21,288 nt of DNA from NORP181 sp047623555 (GCA_047623555.1 JBLHMP010000071.1:1-21288); one strand, 5' to 3'; counted from the stretch's first letter, positions 1-8,090 are shown. A program made the numbers and translations. The notes: generated from the letters alone by a model not told the origin.

Positions 1-2
1 CC

Positions 3-287
3 TATCATCCTTATACTGAGGCGCTATTGTCTGCTGTGCCCATCGCCGACACGTCGGTGATAAAAAAGCGGATCGTGCTTGAGGGTGATATTCCGTCAGC
101 GATGAACCCGCCGTCTGGTTGCCCGTTCCAGACGCGCTGTCGTTGGAAATCTGAGGTTCCGAATGGATTGTGCGACACAGAGATGCCGCCGGTGCGGATA
201 TTGGAGGGCAATCACCAAATGAAATGTCACCTGAGCGATGAAATACTGGCAAGGATGGAGCCGGTCATTCAGATGGCTGCGGAATAA
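3..287 (+). CDS. Peptide-type ABC transporter ATP-binding protein, C-terminal end (5' partial)
   Basis: Only the last 94 residues are in the window; the reading frame is open to the left edge. It begins with YHPYTEALLSAVP, the conserved opening of the oligopeptide/dipeptide transporter C-terminal extension (oligo_HPY). It continues with a PPSGCPFQTRC motif followed by a Cys near the end of the extension. In this family (OppD/OppF, DppD/DppF and fused double ATPases) the extension follows the nucleotide-binding domain and helps dock the ATPase to the membrane subunits. Walker A, Walker B and signature motifs lie outside the window, so functionality cannot be judged. The substrate (peptide, glutathione, nickel or other) cannot be read from this part. 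Stop is TAA at 285-287. The next gene is convergent. Confidence 0.85.
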   Translation, partial: YHPYTEALLSAVPIADTSVIKKRIVLEGDIPSAMNPPSGCPFQTRCRWKSEVPNGLCDTEMPPVRILEGNHQMKCHLSDEILARMEPVIQMAAE

Positions 288-329
288 GGGTCTCTAACGG
301 CGCAAAGGCCGGTGTTAACAAACCGCCGG

Positions 330-935
330 TCAACTGCCCCAGATTTTCAGAACATAGTTTTTGGTTTCGCTATAGGGTGGCACGCCACCATATTTCTTGA
401 CCGCTTGTGGTCCGGCATTATACGCCGCCAGCGCCAATTTCCATGAGCCGAATTCGCGATACTGTGCCGCCAGATAGCGCGCGCCACCCTCTAGGTTTTC
501 ACGCGGTTTGTTTGGGTCCACGCCCAACTGTTTGGCGGTTGCCGGCATCAATTGCGCCAATCCAAGCGCGCCTTTGTTTGATTCCGCTTTGTGGTTCCAG
601 CCGGATTCCTGCTGGATCAGCCGCAAAAACAATTCTTCCGGAACATCATGGCGCCGCGCCGCTTTGCGCGCCATGTTCAAGAACCGGCCACGATATTTGC
701 CGTCATAGGGCAACACGCCCCATTTGGATGGGGTATGAACTGTCGACGGCTGCAAGCGTACCGAATTGGCGTATTGCTGTGAGGCACGCGAATCCAGAAT
801 GCGGGTCTGCGAGCGGAACAGGTTTCGTTGATTTTTGCTGGAAAACATATCGGCACTGACGGGCGATGCCGCGATCATGCTCCCTATGACTATCCCAAAC
901 GCTATGGTGCGCATTATAAACCGGGCCTTGTTCAA
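330..935 (-). CDS. Secreted lytic transglycosylase, SLT (GH23-like) domain
   Basis: A 201-aa exported protein predicted to cleave the glycan strands of peptidoglycan in the periplasm, releasing 1,6-anhydro-muropeptides. A basic N-terminus and hydrophobic stretch (about residues 8-28, ending PVSA) form a signal peptide. The SLT domain fills residues 90-201. It shows the catalytic Glu110 in QQESGWN, the GALGLAQLMPATA block at 122-134, AYNAGP at 171-176, and a Tyr-rich ending (PPYSETKNYV). This is the usual motif order of the family. The chosen start is TTG at 935, preceded by a GAGG sequence four bases upstream. An ATG eight codons in (912-914) is an alternative and would keep the signal peptide. 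It is transcribed alone, convergent with the ABC transporter gene and divergent from ssb. The exact transglycosylase class is not resolved. Confidence 0.88.
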   Translation of the reverse strand: MNKARFIMRTIAFGIVIGSMIAASPVSADMFSSKNQRNLFRSQTRILDSRASQQYANSVRLQPSTVHTPSKWGVLPYDGKYRGRFLNMARKAARRHDVPEELFLRLIQQESGWNHKAESNKGALGLAQLMPATAKQLGVDPNKPRENLEGGARYLAAQYREFGSWKLALAAYNAGPQAVKKYGGVPPYSETKNYVLKIWGS

Positions 936-1007
936 ACTACCTCAGGGCAGATAATAGAGCATTAGCAAACAAACGCCAATAGCCTCAGGAAACTGCGTTT
1001 CTTAACC

Positions 1008-1037
1008 TTGTTTCAACCTTGATCGGTGACGTATAGG
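1008..1037 (+). promoter_or_regulatory. Candidate sigma-70-type promoter of ssb
   Basis: TTGTTT at 1008-1013 and TATAGG at 1032-1037 are separated by 18 bases and lie about 65 bases before the ssb start. The match to -35/-10 consensus is partial, so this is a suggestion only. Confidence 0.3.
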
Positions 1038-1100
1038 ATCAAACAAGCCGGATCAGTCAGATTCGGAAAAACATGATCGAACACGCGCGGGGGAACAGCA

Positions 1101-1640
1101 ATGGCCGGTTCAGTTAACAAAGTCATCCTAATCGGCAATCTGGGTCGCGACCCGGAAGTGCGGACATTTTCCAATGGCAACAAAGTGTGCAACCTGCGCA
1201 TCGCGACATCGGAAAACTGGAAAGATCGCAACACCGGCGAACGGCGCGAACGTACCGAATGGCATTCGGTTGCGATCTTTAGCGAAGGTCTGGTTCGGGT
1301 TTGTGAACAATATTTGCGCAAAGGCTCAAAGGTCTACATCGAAGGCCAGCTGCAAACCCGCAAATGGCAGGACAAAGACGGTCAGGACCGCTATTCAACC
1401 GAGGTTGTATTGCAGGGCTTTGGCAGCACATTGACCATGCTGGACGGTCGCGAAGGCGGCGGTGGCGGCCAAGGTGGTGGTGGTCAGGGCGGTGACTATG
1501 GCGGCGGTCAAGGCGGCGGCGGGTATGACAGTGGCCCACAAGGTGGCGACTATGGTGGCGGCCAAGGCGGTGGCGGTCAGGGCGGTGGCGGTGGCAATGC
1601 CCCCTCTTCGCGCGACATGGACGACGAAATCCCGTTCTAA
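1101..1640 (+). CDS. ssb: Single-stranded DNA-binding protein
   Basis: Binds and protects single-stranded DNA during replication, repair and recombination, and recruits partner proteins through its tail. The 179-aa product opens with the typical SSB N-terminus (AGSVNKVILIGNLGRDPE). The OB fold covers residues 1 to about 112 and includes the ATSENWKD and RTEWHSV segments. A glycine/glutamine-rich linker (about 118-165) contains two copies of QGGDYGGGQGGGG. It ends in the acidic tip DMDDEIPF, the interaction peptide shared by bacterial SSBs. The start ATG at 1101 follows a GGGGGAAC ribosome-binding sequence. Length is normal for alphaproteobacterial SSB. A 10-bp perfect hairpin follows the stop codon. 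No good LexA box was found upstream. Confidence 0.97.
   Translation: MAGSVNKVILIGNLGRDPEVRTFSNGNKVCNLRIATSENWKDRNTGERRERTEWHSVAIFSEGLVRVCEQYLRKGSKVYIEGQLQTRKWQDKDGQDRYSTEVVLQGFGSTLTMLDGREGGGGGQGGGGQGGDYGGGQGGGGYDSGPQGGDYGGGQGGGGQGGGGGNAPSSRDMDDEIPF
1485..1577 (+). repeat. In-gene repeat coding the SSB glycine-rich linker
   Basis: Two copies of a 39-bp unit (1485-1523 and 1539-1577) encode the same 13-residue QGGDYGGGQGGGG segment, embedded in further GGY/GGN codon runs. The copies differ at silent positions, so they have been kept by selection on the protein or are not recent. Such tracts readily expand or contract by slippage. Confidence 0.8.
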
Positions 1641-1646
1641 AGGATA

Positions 1647-1679
1647 TGGCACCTTGCCCCGGATGGGACCAAGGTGCCA
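1647..1679 (+). terminator. Hairpin downstream of ssb, probable terminator
   Basis: TGGCACCTTG (1647-1656) and CAAGGTGCCA (1670-1679) are perfect 10-bp complements around a 13-base loop, starting six bases after the ssb stop codon. Only a short T-rich stretch follows, so termination may be weak, or the stem may protect the mRNA 3' end. Confidence 0.6.
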
Positions 1680-1770
1680 GTTTGCCAAGTATGAGAACCT
1701 TAAACACAACAAGTCTTGGCTATTACCGCTGCTCCCCATAGGAACGGCGACCAAAATTGCATCCAAACAA

Positions 1771-1796
1771 ATGTCGCCACAGGGCGGCATTTTTTC
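1771..1796 (+). terminator. Rho-independent terminator between ssb and the GNAT gene
   Basis: ATGTCGCC (1771-1778) pairs with GGCGGCAT (1783-1790) with one G-T pair over a four-base loop. Six T residues follow at once (1790-1795). This is a classical intrinsic terminator ending about 30 bases before the next start codon. It could end a read-through ssb transcript or a short RNA, or act as an attenuator for the acetyltransferase gene. Confidence 0.65.
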
Positions 1797-1824
1797 GTTT
1801 CTGTGGCAAAAACAGGAGCAGACC

Positions 1825-2280
1825 ATGACCCAAGTAACAATCAGAGCCGCGCAGCCCGACGATTTACAGCCCTTGCATACCATGATCGAGGCGCTGGCCT
1901 ATTTTCATGGCGACATGCCGAATTTGTCGCTGCAAACTTTAGAGCAAATCCTGTTCGCCCCTGCCCCGACAATGTCCGCCCTGATCGCCGAGAATGATGA
2001 TGGTTTGGTTGGATATGTCGCGCTATACCCGCTGTTTCAGCTGCATTTTGGCCAGCGCGGATTAGAGCTGCACCACATGTTTGTTGACGAAAATACCCGT
2101 GGTCAGGGCGTTGGCCGCCTGTTGATTGAGGCCTCGGTTGCCCACGCCAAATCCTGCCAATGCAGCTATTTGGCGGTTGGAACCCATCCCGACAATATCG
2201 CCACACAGGATATTTACCTTGGCAATGGATTCGAAACATCGCCCACCGCAGGGCCACGTTTTCGCATGCAATTAACCTAA
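1825..2280 (+). CDS. GNAT-family N-acetyltransferase
   Basis: A 151-aa cytoplasmic acetyltransferase predicted to transfer an acetyl group from acetyl-CoA to an amine; the substrate cannot be told from sequence. Motif A of the GNAT fold is visible as FVDENTRGQGVGRLLIEA, with the R-G-Q-G-V-G pyrophosphate-binding turn at residues 92-97. The C-terminal motif B region follows (THPDNIATQDIYLGNGF, about 120-136). The frame is open further upstream, but that part overlaps ssb and two hairpins. The start is therefore ATG at 1825, preceded by a CAGGAGCA ribosome-binding site. The gene is alone, convergent with aroB with a 29-base gap. Length is normal for a single-domain GNAT. Confidence 0.88.
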   Translation: MTQVTIRAAQPDDLQPLHTMIEALAYFHGDMPNLSLQTLEQILFAPAPTMSALIAENDDGLVGYVALYPLFQLHFGQRGLELHHMFVDENTRGQGVGRLLIEASVAHAKSCQCSYLAVGTHPDNIATQDIYLGNGFETSPTAGPRFRMQLT

Positions 2281-2309
2281 TGCCGACCCGAAAAGGACCG
2301 GCTTTGCGA

Positions 2310-3425
2310 TCAGCCCCGGTCGCGCAGTGCATCCACCAAAACCGCGCGCACAACGTCACGCGGCACATCAGAGGTGACAAACGCGTCACCAATTGAACGC
2401 GTCAAAATGAAATGTAACTGCCCGGCCACGACCTTTTTGTCCTGCGCCATCAATTCCAGTAATCCATCGGCATCGGGCAAATCACCGGCAATGTCGGCCA
2501 GATCGGTTTTCATGCCCATACCGCGCAGATGCGCACGCACCCGGCTGGGGTCTTCCTGCGCACAGCCTCCCAATCGCGACGACAACTCAAACGCCAAAGC
2601 ACAGCCAATGGCGACGCCTTCGCCGTGCAGCAAACGATCTGAATAGCCGGTCGCCGCCTCAAGTGCATGACCAAATGTGTGACCGAGATTAAGCAGCGCC
2701 CGGTCGCCTTGTTCGGTCTCATCGCGCGCCACAATGTCGGCCTTCATCTGCACCGACCGCGTCACGGCCTGTACCCGCGCGGCCATATCGCCCGCCGCAA
2801 GCGCCGGTCCCATGTTTTCCAGCCACTCAAAAAACGCCAGATCGCCGAGCATGCCGTATTTCACCACTTCGCCATACCCGGCCAGAAAATCACGCGGTGT
2901 TAACGTGCCCAAAACGGCCGTATCCGCCAGCACCAGCGAAGGTTGATGAAACGCCCCGATCAGGTTTTTACCCTGCGGCGCGTTGATCCCGGTCTTGCCG
3001 CCAACCGAGCTGTCGACTTGGGCCAGCAACGATGTTGGGATCTGCACAAACCGCACGCCACGGCGCAAAACCGAGGCGGCAAAACCAGCCAGATCGCCAA
3101 TCACCCCGCCGCCAAAGGCGATCACGATGTCATTGCGCTCAACTTTTTGCTCCAACAACCATTCCACCGAGCGGGTGAAATGCGGCCAGCTTTTGGTCGC
3201 CTCACCGGCGGGTAACGCCAGAACCCCGGCCTCAATCCCTGCCGTGGCCAACCCAGCGCGCAGAGCGTCCAAATGCAACCCCGCCACGGTTTCATCCGTT
3301 ATAATCGCCACCTTTTTGCGACTCAAAAACGGCGCAATGCGTGCGCCTGCTGTGGCCAAAAGATCGGGACCAATGACCACATCATAGGCCCGCTCGCCCA
3401 ATTCAACACGTACTGTTTGCTGCAT
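2310..3425 (-). CDS. aroB: 3-dehydroquinate synthase
   Basis: Second step of the shikimate pathway: converts DAHP to 3-dehydroquinate using NAD and a divalent metal, in the cytoplasm. The 371-aa product is full length. Visible motifs are the NAD-binding GGGVIGD (105-111), the LAQVDSSVGGKTGIN signature (134-148), GEVVKYG (185-191) and NLGHTFGHALE (246-256). The expected metal ligands are Glu186, His249 and His267. The ATG overlaps the aroK stop codon by one base (TAATG), so translation is probably coupled to aroK. This is the common aroK-aroB arrangement of proteobacteria. The gene ends convergently with the GNAT gene, and an imperfect inverted repeat spans its 3' end. Nothing looks damaged. 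Confidence 0.97.
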   Translation of the reverse strand: MQQTVRVELGERAYDVVIGPDLLATAGARIAPFLSRKKVAIITDETVAGLHLDALRAGLATAGIEAGVLALPAGEATKSWPHFTRSVEWLLEQKVERNDIVIAFGGGVIGDLAGFAASVLRRGVRFVQIPTSLLAQVDSSVGGKTGINAPQGKNLIGAFHQPSLVLADTAVLGTLTPRDFLAGYGEVVKYGMLGDLAFFEWLENMGPALAAGDMAARVQAVTRSVQMKADIVARDETEQGDRALLNLGHTFGHALEAATGYSDRLLHGEGVAIGCALAFELSSRLGGCAQEDPSRVRAHLRGMGMKTDLADIAGDLPDADGLLELMAQDKKVVAGQLHFILTRSIGDAFVTSDVPRDVVRAVLVDALRDRG

Positions 3426-4015
3426 TAATTCCGTTCCAGAACATCCGGGCGGGTGGCCAATGCCAACAAAACCCGGTCTACCATTTGCTCAATCGAGGCA
3501 TCGCCATCCGACATCACATTCAAATCGGCCACCCCATAGATCGGCACCCGTTCATCATAAAGCGCACCCAACGTCGCCTTTGGATTGCCAGTGCGCAACA
3601 AAGGCCGACTGGATTTATGGCGCACCCGATTCCACAACACATTGAGATCGGCATTCAGCCAGACCGACACGCCATTTTTCGAAATCATCGCCCGGTTTTG
3701 CGGTGACATAAACGCGCCGCCACCGGTGGACAAAACACAGCTTTCACCGCGCAGCAGACGTTTGATAATCTGGGTCTCTTTGCGGCGAAAAAACCGCTCG
3801 CCGTCGCGGGTGAAAATCTCGGGCACGGTCATGTTCGCCGCGATTTCGATTTCGGCGTCGCTGTCGAGAAATTTGGCGTCCAAACGCTCTGCCAAAGCCC
3901 GCCCAACAGCGGTCTTACCAGCGCCCATCATCCCGACCATCACAACTGTTTTTTTCAGAATTCCGTTGCTTGGAATCCGCGGCTCTGTGGCCAGGTTGTG
4001 CTCAATTTCGCTCAT
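3425..4015 (-). CDS. aroK: Shikimate kinase
   Basis: Phosphorylates shikimate to shikimate 3-phosphate with ATP. The 196-aa product has a Walker A loop GMMGAGKT at 28-35. DSD (51-53) serves metal and substrate binding, and an Arg sits in the FFRRKE segment (75-80). It also has the glycine-rich Walker B-like STGGGA (96-101) and a lid segment with RPLL (137-140). An N-terminal extension of about 20 residues precedes the kinase core, so a slightly later start cannot be excluded. ATG at 4013-4015 is the most upstream in-frame ATG, but its ribosome-binding site is weak. It is the first gene of the aroK-aroB operon, divergent from the small-protein/xerD operon with an 82-base spacer. Confidence 0.95.
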   Translation of the reverse strand: MSEIEHNLATEPRIPSNGILKKTVVMVGMMGAGKTAVGRALAERLDAKFLDSDAEIEIAANMTVPEIFTRDGERFFRRKETQIIKRLLRGESCVLSTGGGAFMSPQNRAMISKNGVSVWLNADLNVLWNRVRHKSSRPLLRTGNPKATLGALYDERVPIYGVADLNVMSDGDASIEQMVDRVLLALATRPDVLERN

Positions 4016-4038
4016 TCTTATGTGAATGACGTGATCTT

Positions 4039-4067
4039 GTAGAAAAGGCCATATATAACTTAGTCAA
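4039..4067 (-). promoter_or_regulatory. Candidate promoter of aroK-aroB
   Basis: On the minus strand TTGACT (4062-4067) and TTCTAC (4039-4044) are spaced by 17 bases and lie about 25 bases before the aroK start. The -35 match is good and the -10 match is poor. The same AT-rich stretch (TATATAAC on the plus strand) may also serve the divergent operon. Confidence 0.3.
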
Positions 4068-4097
4068 ATCACCGGTATGACGGGGCAAGAGGGCAGC

Positions 4098-4247
4098 ATG
4101 GCAAAACTATTTAAATATGTGATTTACTTGGTAATTTTGGCACTGGCAGGGATTGTTTCCTATGCCTATGTCGGTCCGTATTTTGGCGCAGATTTTTCCG
4201 CTTCGCAAAGCGAAGTGCGAAAACCGGTGGTTTTGGATGCGGATTGA
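4098..4247 (+). CDS. Small single-pass membrane protein (49 aa), unknown function
   Basis: A short open frame (49 aa) starting at ATG 4098, preceded by an AGAGGG ribosome-binding sequence. Residues 8-30 form one hydrophobic helix (VIYLVILALAGIVSYAYVGP). A short polar tail ends in VVLDAD, with its stop at 4245-4247. The stop overlaps the beginning of the next gene by 11 bases, so the two are probably translationally coupled. The layout (basic N-terminus, one helix, short tail) suits an inner-membrane microprotein that interacts with a neighbour. I do not recognise a named family. Support comes from the ribosome-binding site, the sharp protein-like composition and the operon position. Confidence 0.7.
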   Translation: MAKLFKYVIYLVILALAGIVSYAYVGPYFGADFSASQSEVRKPVVLDAD

Positions 4248-5775
4248 CGCCGCTTTTCTGGCTTTGGCACTGCCCTTTTCGGCGTTGGCCTTTTCGGCGC
4301 TGGCGCAAGAACCGATGTCGGTCATCGACTGGTTGTCACGGGACCGGCCCGCGGACCTGTCTGGACGGGTGCTATTAGAGCCCCCGGTGACGGTTAATGC
4401 GCGCCAGGCTGCTATTGCGGTGACGCCGCTGGCAATGCAGGCAACGTTGGTTGGTTTGGTGCCCGGATCCGCAACCGGATTACCCGCAGATATGTGGGGG
4501 GCCAGCGACGCCAACACCGTTGCGCGATTGATTGCACAGGTGCCCGTGCTGGACACGCCGGCGATGCAAACGTTGCTTTACACGGTGTTGCTGTCAGAGA
4601 CCCGGCCTCCTGCGGGAAAAATGGCGGCTGAAACCATGTTGCTGGCCCGCATTGACCGGCTGCTTGATCTGGGGGCGACGGACCCAGCGCAGGCTTTGGT
4701 GCAACATGCAGGAGCCGAGGCCACGCAAGCGCGGTTTGCCCGCTGGTTTGATGCCACGTTGCTCACCGGAGACGAAGACCGGTCCTGTGCCACGCTGATC
4801 GCAACGCCACATTTGGCGCCGGATTATGCCGCGCGCATTTTCTGCGGTGCACGCGGTGGCAATTGGGCCACGGCGGCTCTTTTGCTTGAGGCCGCTCATG
4901 CGCTTGATCTTTTACCGCCCAATACGCTCGCGCTTTTGGACCGTTTCTTGAGCCCGGAAATGTTTGAAGGCGCACCGTATTTGCCGACGCCGCCCAATCC
5001 GGACCCGCTTAGTTTTCGGATATTTGAGGCGATTGGCGAACGCTTTCCCACGGCCTCGCTGCCGCGCGCCTTTGCCACTGCGGATTTGCGCGATGTCGCC
5101 GGCTGGAAGGCCCAGCTTGAGGCTGCCGAACGGCTGGCCCGCATCGGCGCCCTTAGCCCCAATCGCCTGCTGGGCATTTATTCCGAACGATTGCCTGCCG
5201 CGTCGGGCGGAATTTGGGACCGGGTTGCGGCCCTGCAACGATTTGAGACCGCGCTGGACAGTGGCAGTGCCGATGCGGTGGCCAAAACGCTGCCCATTGT
5301 CTGGGCTGCGATGCAGGATGTGCAGCTAGAAGTGCCGTTTGCAGTATTGTTTTCCGAACGCCTTGCAGCGCAGGATTTGGATAATCCGGCCACCACCGCG
5401 CTGGCGTATAAGATCAGATTACTGTCCCCAAGCTATGAATTGGCCGCACAAAACCCGCCGTTATATGCCAAAAACGCGCGGTTTCTTGCGGCCCTTGCTC
5501 AGGGTGAGCCGGGGCGCGTACCGGCCCCCACCCCGATCGCACAGGCCATCACAGACGGGTTTGCCAACGGCGCCACGCTGCCGACAGACCTTCAACGGGG
5601 TTTGACAGACGGACAATTGGGCTGGGTGATCCTCAAGGCAATTGGCCTGTTTGACAGCGGCGCAAAGGGCGACCTGACTGACCTGACCGAGGCACTGGTG
5701 GCATTCCGGTCTGTCGGGCTCGAGGATACCGCCCGGCGCGCCGCCTTGCAGTTGATGTTGCTGGAGCGGAGCTGA
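4237..5775 (+). CDS. Exported helical protein of unknown function (512 aa)
   Basis: The frame is open from 4153. The ATG at 4237 is preferred because it gives a clean signal peptide (MRIDAAFLALALPFSALAFSALA, cleavage near residue 23) and a short overlap with the small upstream gene. The rest is rich in Ala and Leu, with many repeated-looking amphipathic helices, and has no transmembrane segment after the signal. This suggests a periplasmic all-helical (TPR/solenoid-like) fold. No catalytic motif was found. It sits between the 49-aa membrane protein and xerD, its stop overlapping the xerD start by one base. It is therefore part of one operon. A role in the envelope is a guess; its link to XerD may only be transcriptional. 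Confidence 0.85.
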   Translation: MRIDAAFLALALPFSALAFSALAQEPMSVIDWLSRDRPADLSGRVLLEPPVTVNARQAAIAVTPLAMQATLVGLVPGSATGLPADMWGASDANTVARLIAQVPVLDTPAMQTLLYTVLLSETRPPAGKMAAETMLLARIDRLLDLGATDPAQALVQHAGAEATQARFARWFDATLLTGDEDRSCATLIATPHLAPDYAARIFCGARGGNWATAALLLEAAHALDLLPPNTLALLDRFLSPEMFEGAPYLPTPPNPDPLSFRIFEAIGERFPTASLPRAFATADLRDVAGWKAQLEAAERLARIGALSPNRLLGIYSERLPAASGGIWDRVAALQRFETALDSGSADAVAKTLPIVWAAMQDVQLEVPFAVLFSERLAAQDLDNPATTALAYKIRLLSPSYELAAQNPPLYAKNARFLAALAQGEPGRVPAPTPIAQAITDGFANGATLPTDLQRGLTDGQLGWVILKAIGLFDSGAKGDLTDLTEALVAFRSVGLEDTARRAALQLMLLERS

Positions 5776-6728
5776 TGTCGGCCCCCGCATCGCCGCATCG
5801 CTGGATTTCCACTTTCCTTGAGGCGCAGGCAGCAGAATTAGGCGCGGCCACCAACACGCAATTGGCCTATGGCCGTGACCTGAAACATTTCGTCGACTGG
5901 GCAGAGCATCGCAATATCGGCCTCATCGATGTCAGCCGCGACAATATCGAATCCTACCTGATAAATTGCGACGCCGAAGGGTTGGCCAAATCCACCCGCG
6001 CCCGACGCCTGTCTACGATCAAACAAATATACCGGTTTGCCTTTGAAGAAGGCTGGCGCAGCGACAATCCGGCGATCCAGATCAAAGGGCCGGGCCGGTC
6101 GCTGCGCCTGCCCAAAACGCTGGACGTGGTCGAGGTGGATTGCCTGTTGGCCGCCGCCCGCACCACCGGGCGCAGCCGCTCTGACAAGCTGCGCAACACC
6201 TGCATGATGGAGCTGCTCTATGCCACCGGCATGCGGGTCAGCGAATTGGTGACCCTTCCTGCATCGGCGGCACGCGGTGATCCGCGAATGCTGCTGGTGC
6301 GGGGAAAAGGTGGCAAGGAACGCATGGTGCCGCTGTCGCCCCCAGCGCGGCGTGCTATGGCTGTCTGGCTCAAGGTGCGCGATGAGATCGAAGATAAACC
6401 TCGCCCCTCGCCGTTTCTGTTTCCATCACGTGGCAAGGGCGGCCATCTGACCCGGAACTGGTTTTACCTATTTGTCAAAGAGTTGGCAGTGACCGGCGGA
6501 GTGCCGCCAGCCAAAGTTACGCCGCACACGTTGCGCCATGCCTTTGCAACGCATCTGCTGGCCAATGGCGCCGATTTACTGTCGATCCAGACGCTCTTGG
6601 GTCATGCGGATGTCGCCACAACCGAGATTTACACCCATGTTTTGGATGAACGCCTGACCGAACTGGTCATGGACCATCACCCGTTGGCACACAAAACGCC
6701 GGACGCACCAGACGAAACCAAGGCTTGA
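5775..6728 (+). CDS. xerD: Site-specific tyrosine recombinase XerD
   Basis: Partner of XerC in resolving chromosome dimers at dif by strand exchange. The 317-aa product has an N-terminal SAM-like core-binding domain (about 8-93) and a C-terminal catalytic domain. All catalytic residues are present: Arg154 (ATGMRVSEL), Lys178 (RGKGGKER), His251 and Arg254 (TPHTLRHAFATHLL), His277 (LLGHADVATT) and the nucleophile Tyr286 (EIYTHV). The AT-x-IYTHV ending and overall length match chromosomal XerD rather than a phage integrase. Start ATG at 5775 overlaps the previous stop (TGATG), with GGAGCGGAG just upstream. No dif-like site was noticed in the window. Confidence 0.93.
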   Translation: MSAPASPHRWISTFLEAQAAELGAATNTQLAYGRDLKHFVDWAEHRNIGLIDVSRDNIESYLINCDAEGLAKSTRARRLSTIKQIYRFAFEEGWRSDNPAIQIKGPGRSLRLPKTLDVVEVDCLLAAARTTGRSRSDKLRNTCMMELLYATGMRVSELVTLPASAARGDPRMLLVRGKGGKERMVPLSPPARRAMAVWLKVRDEIEDKPRPSPFLFPSRGKGGHLTRNWFYLFVKELAVTGGVPPAKVTPHTLRHAFATHLLANGADLLSIQTLLGHADVATTEIYTHVLDERLTELVMDHHPLAHKTPDAPDETKA

Positions 6729-6782
6729 TTGCGCGCGACTGCAGCCCCATAACCAGTACAGGACAAAGGATAAAAGACGACA

Positions 6783-8090
6783 ATGGACACGACTTCAACC
6801 GTGCTGGACAGCGCATTTTGGATCACCTGCGCAGCGATTGTGATCCTGCTGGTGATATCGGCATTTTTTTCCGGCTCTGAAACCGCTTTGACCGCCGCCT
6901 CGCGCAGCAAATTGCGCATGCAGGCCGACAAAGGATCAATTGGCGCCAAACGCGCGCTTCGGATCACCGAAGACAATGAACGGCTGATCGGCTCGGTTCT
7001 GCTTGGCAACAATCTGGTTAATATTCTGGCGGCATCGCTGGCCACGGCCCTGTTCACCCGCACCTTTGGCGAAAGCGGCATTGCGCTGGCCACAATGGTG
7101 ATGACCCTGCTGGTGTTGATCTTTGCCGAGGTTCTGCCCAAGACATATGCAATCATCAACGCCGAATCCGCCGCCGCCGCCGTTTCGCGGCCAATTGCGA
7201 TCGCAGTTACGGTGTTTTCCCCGATTGTGTCGGCGGTTCGGGCCATCGTACGCGGCATACTGCGCCTGATGGGCGTGCCGATTGATCCAGACAGCCGAAT
7301 GCTGGCCGTGCGCGAAGAAATCGCCGGAGCCATGCAATTGGGCCTGTCCGAAGGCACGGTTGAACGCGAAGACCGCGACCGTATTTTAGGGGCTCTTGAT
7401 CTGGGCGACCGCACGGTTGAGGAAATCATGTTGCACCGCTCTCGCATTGAAATGATTAACGTTACCGATGAACCGGACGCCATTTTGAAACAATGTCTGG
7501 ACAGCGCCCATACCCGTCTACCGATGTTTAGGGACGAGCCAGAAAATATTATCGGCGTTGTTCACGCCAAGGATCTGTTGCGCGCTATGTACACGCTTAT
7601 TGGCGGTCCCGACGGTGATACCACGACCCTGAACCGGTTCAAAATCACCGATGTTGCCACGCCGCCCTATTTTGTGCCCGAAACCACCGCACTGGACGAC
7701 CAAATGCGCCAATTTTTGCGGATGCGCACCCATTTTGCGCTTGTGGTCGATGAATATGGATCGCTGCAGGGGTTGATCACGCTCGAAGACATCCTTGAGG
7801 AAATTGTCGGTGAAATTACCGACGAATTTGATCGCGATGACAACCAACAACTGACCCGTTCAGAGGATGGCCAGTTTCTGGTTGATGGAGCCATGACGAT
7901 CCGCGATCTGAACCGTAGCAACGACTGGTCGCTGCCCGATGACGAGGCAAACACCCTCGCCGGTCTGGTGATACACGAGGCGCAGATGATTCCCGAAGTT
8001 GGACAGGTCTTTTCGTTCCATAATTTCCGCTTTGAAGTGGTCACGCGTGAAGGCAACCGGATTACCGCGCTTAAGATCAGGGCGCTGTAA
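6783..8090 (+). CDS. CNNM/CorC-type membrane protein (DUF21, CBS pair, CorC_HlyC)
   Basis: A 435-aa inner-membrane protein of the family often annotated as hemolysin or CorC-like, linked in other organisms to magnesium/cobalt efflux. Domain order is complete. The DUF21 transmembrane domain covers about 10-190, with the SAFFSGSETALTAASRSKLR signature at 26-45 and NNLVNILAAS at 76-85. A CBS pair covers about 215-350, the second carrying FALVVDEYGSLQGLITLEDILEEIVGEI. A CorC_HlyC domain covers about 360-435. The gene follows xerD after 54 bases and its stop overlaps the next start (TAATG), so it is cotranscribed with the transporter behind it. Ion specificity cannot be inferred from sequence. Confidence 0.93.
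   Translation: MDTTSTVLDSAFWITCAAIVILLVISAFFSGSETALTAASRSKLRMQADKGSIGAKRALRITEDNERLIGSVLLGNNLVNILAASLATALFTRTFGESGIALATMVMTLLVLIFAEVLPKTYAIINAESAAAAVSRPIAIAVTVFSPIVSAVRAIVRGILRLMGVPIDPDSRMLAVREEIAGAMQLGLSEGTVEREDRDRILGALDLGDRTVEEIMLHRSRIEMINVTDEPDAILKQCLDSAHTRLPMFRDEPENIIGVVHAKDLLRAMYTLIGGPDGDTTTLNRFKITDVATPPYFVPETTALDDQMRQFLRMRTHFALVVDEYGSLQGLITLEDILEEIVGEITDEFDRDDNQQLTRSEDGQFLVDGAMTIRDLNRSNDWSLPDDEANTLAGLVIHEAQMIPEVGQVFSFHNFRFEVVTREGNRITALKIRAL

Noticed and set aside
1080..1098. LexA-like box before ssb
   Set aside because: Two GAAC half-sites are spaced by 10 bases, whereas the alphaproteobacterial SOS box needs GTTC-N7-GTTC.
1462..1824. Longer N-terminus of the GNAT acetyltransferase
   Set aside because: This part overlaps ssb in another frame and runs through two hairpins. 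The conserved GNAT protein begins at ATG 1825 with its own ribosome-binding site.
2291..2320. Inverted repeat GACCGG/CCGGTC at the aroB 3' end as a terminator
   Set aside because: Six-bp stem inside the coding end with no T-run; too weak to call.
4153..4236. Upstream extension of the 512-aa exported protein
   Set aside because: It is the shifted frame of the small membrane protein gene and would bury the signal peptide.
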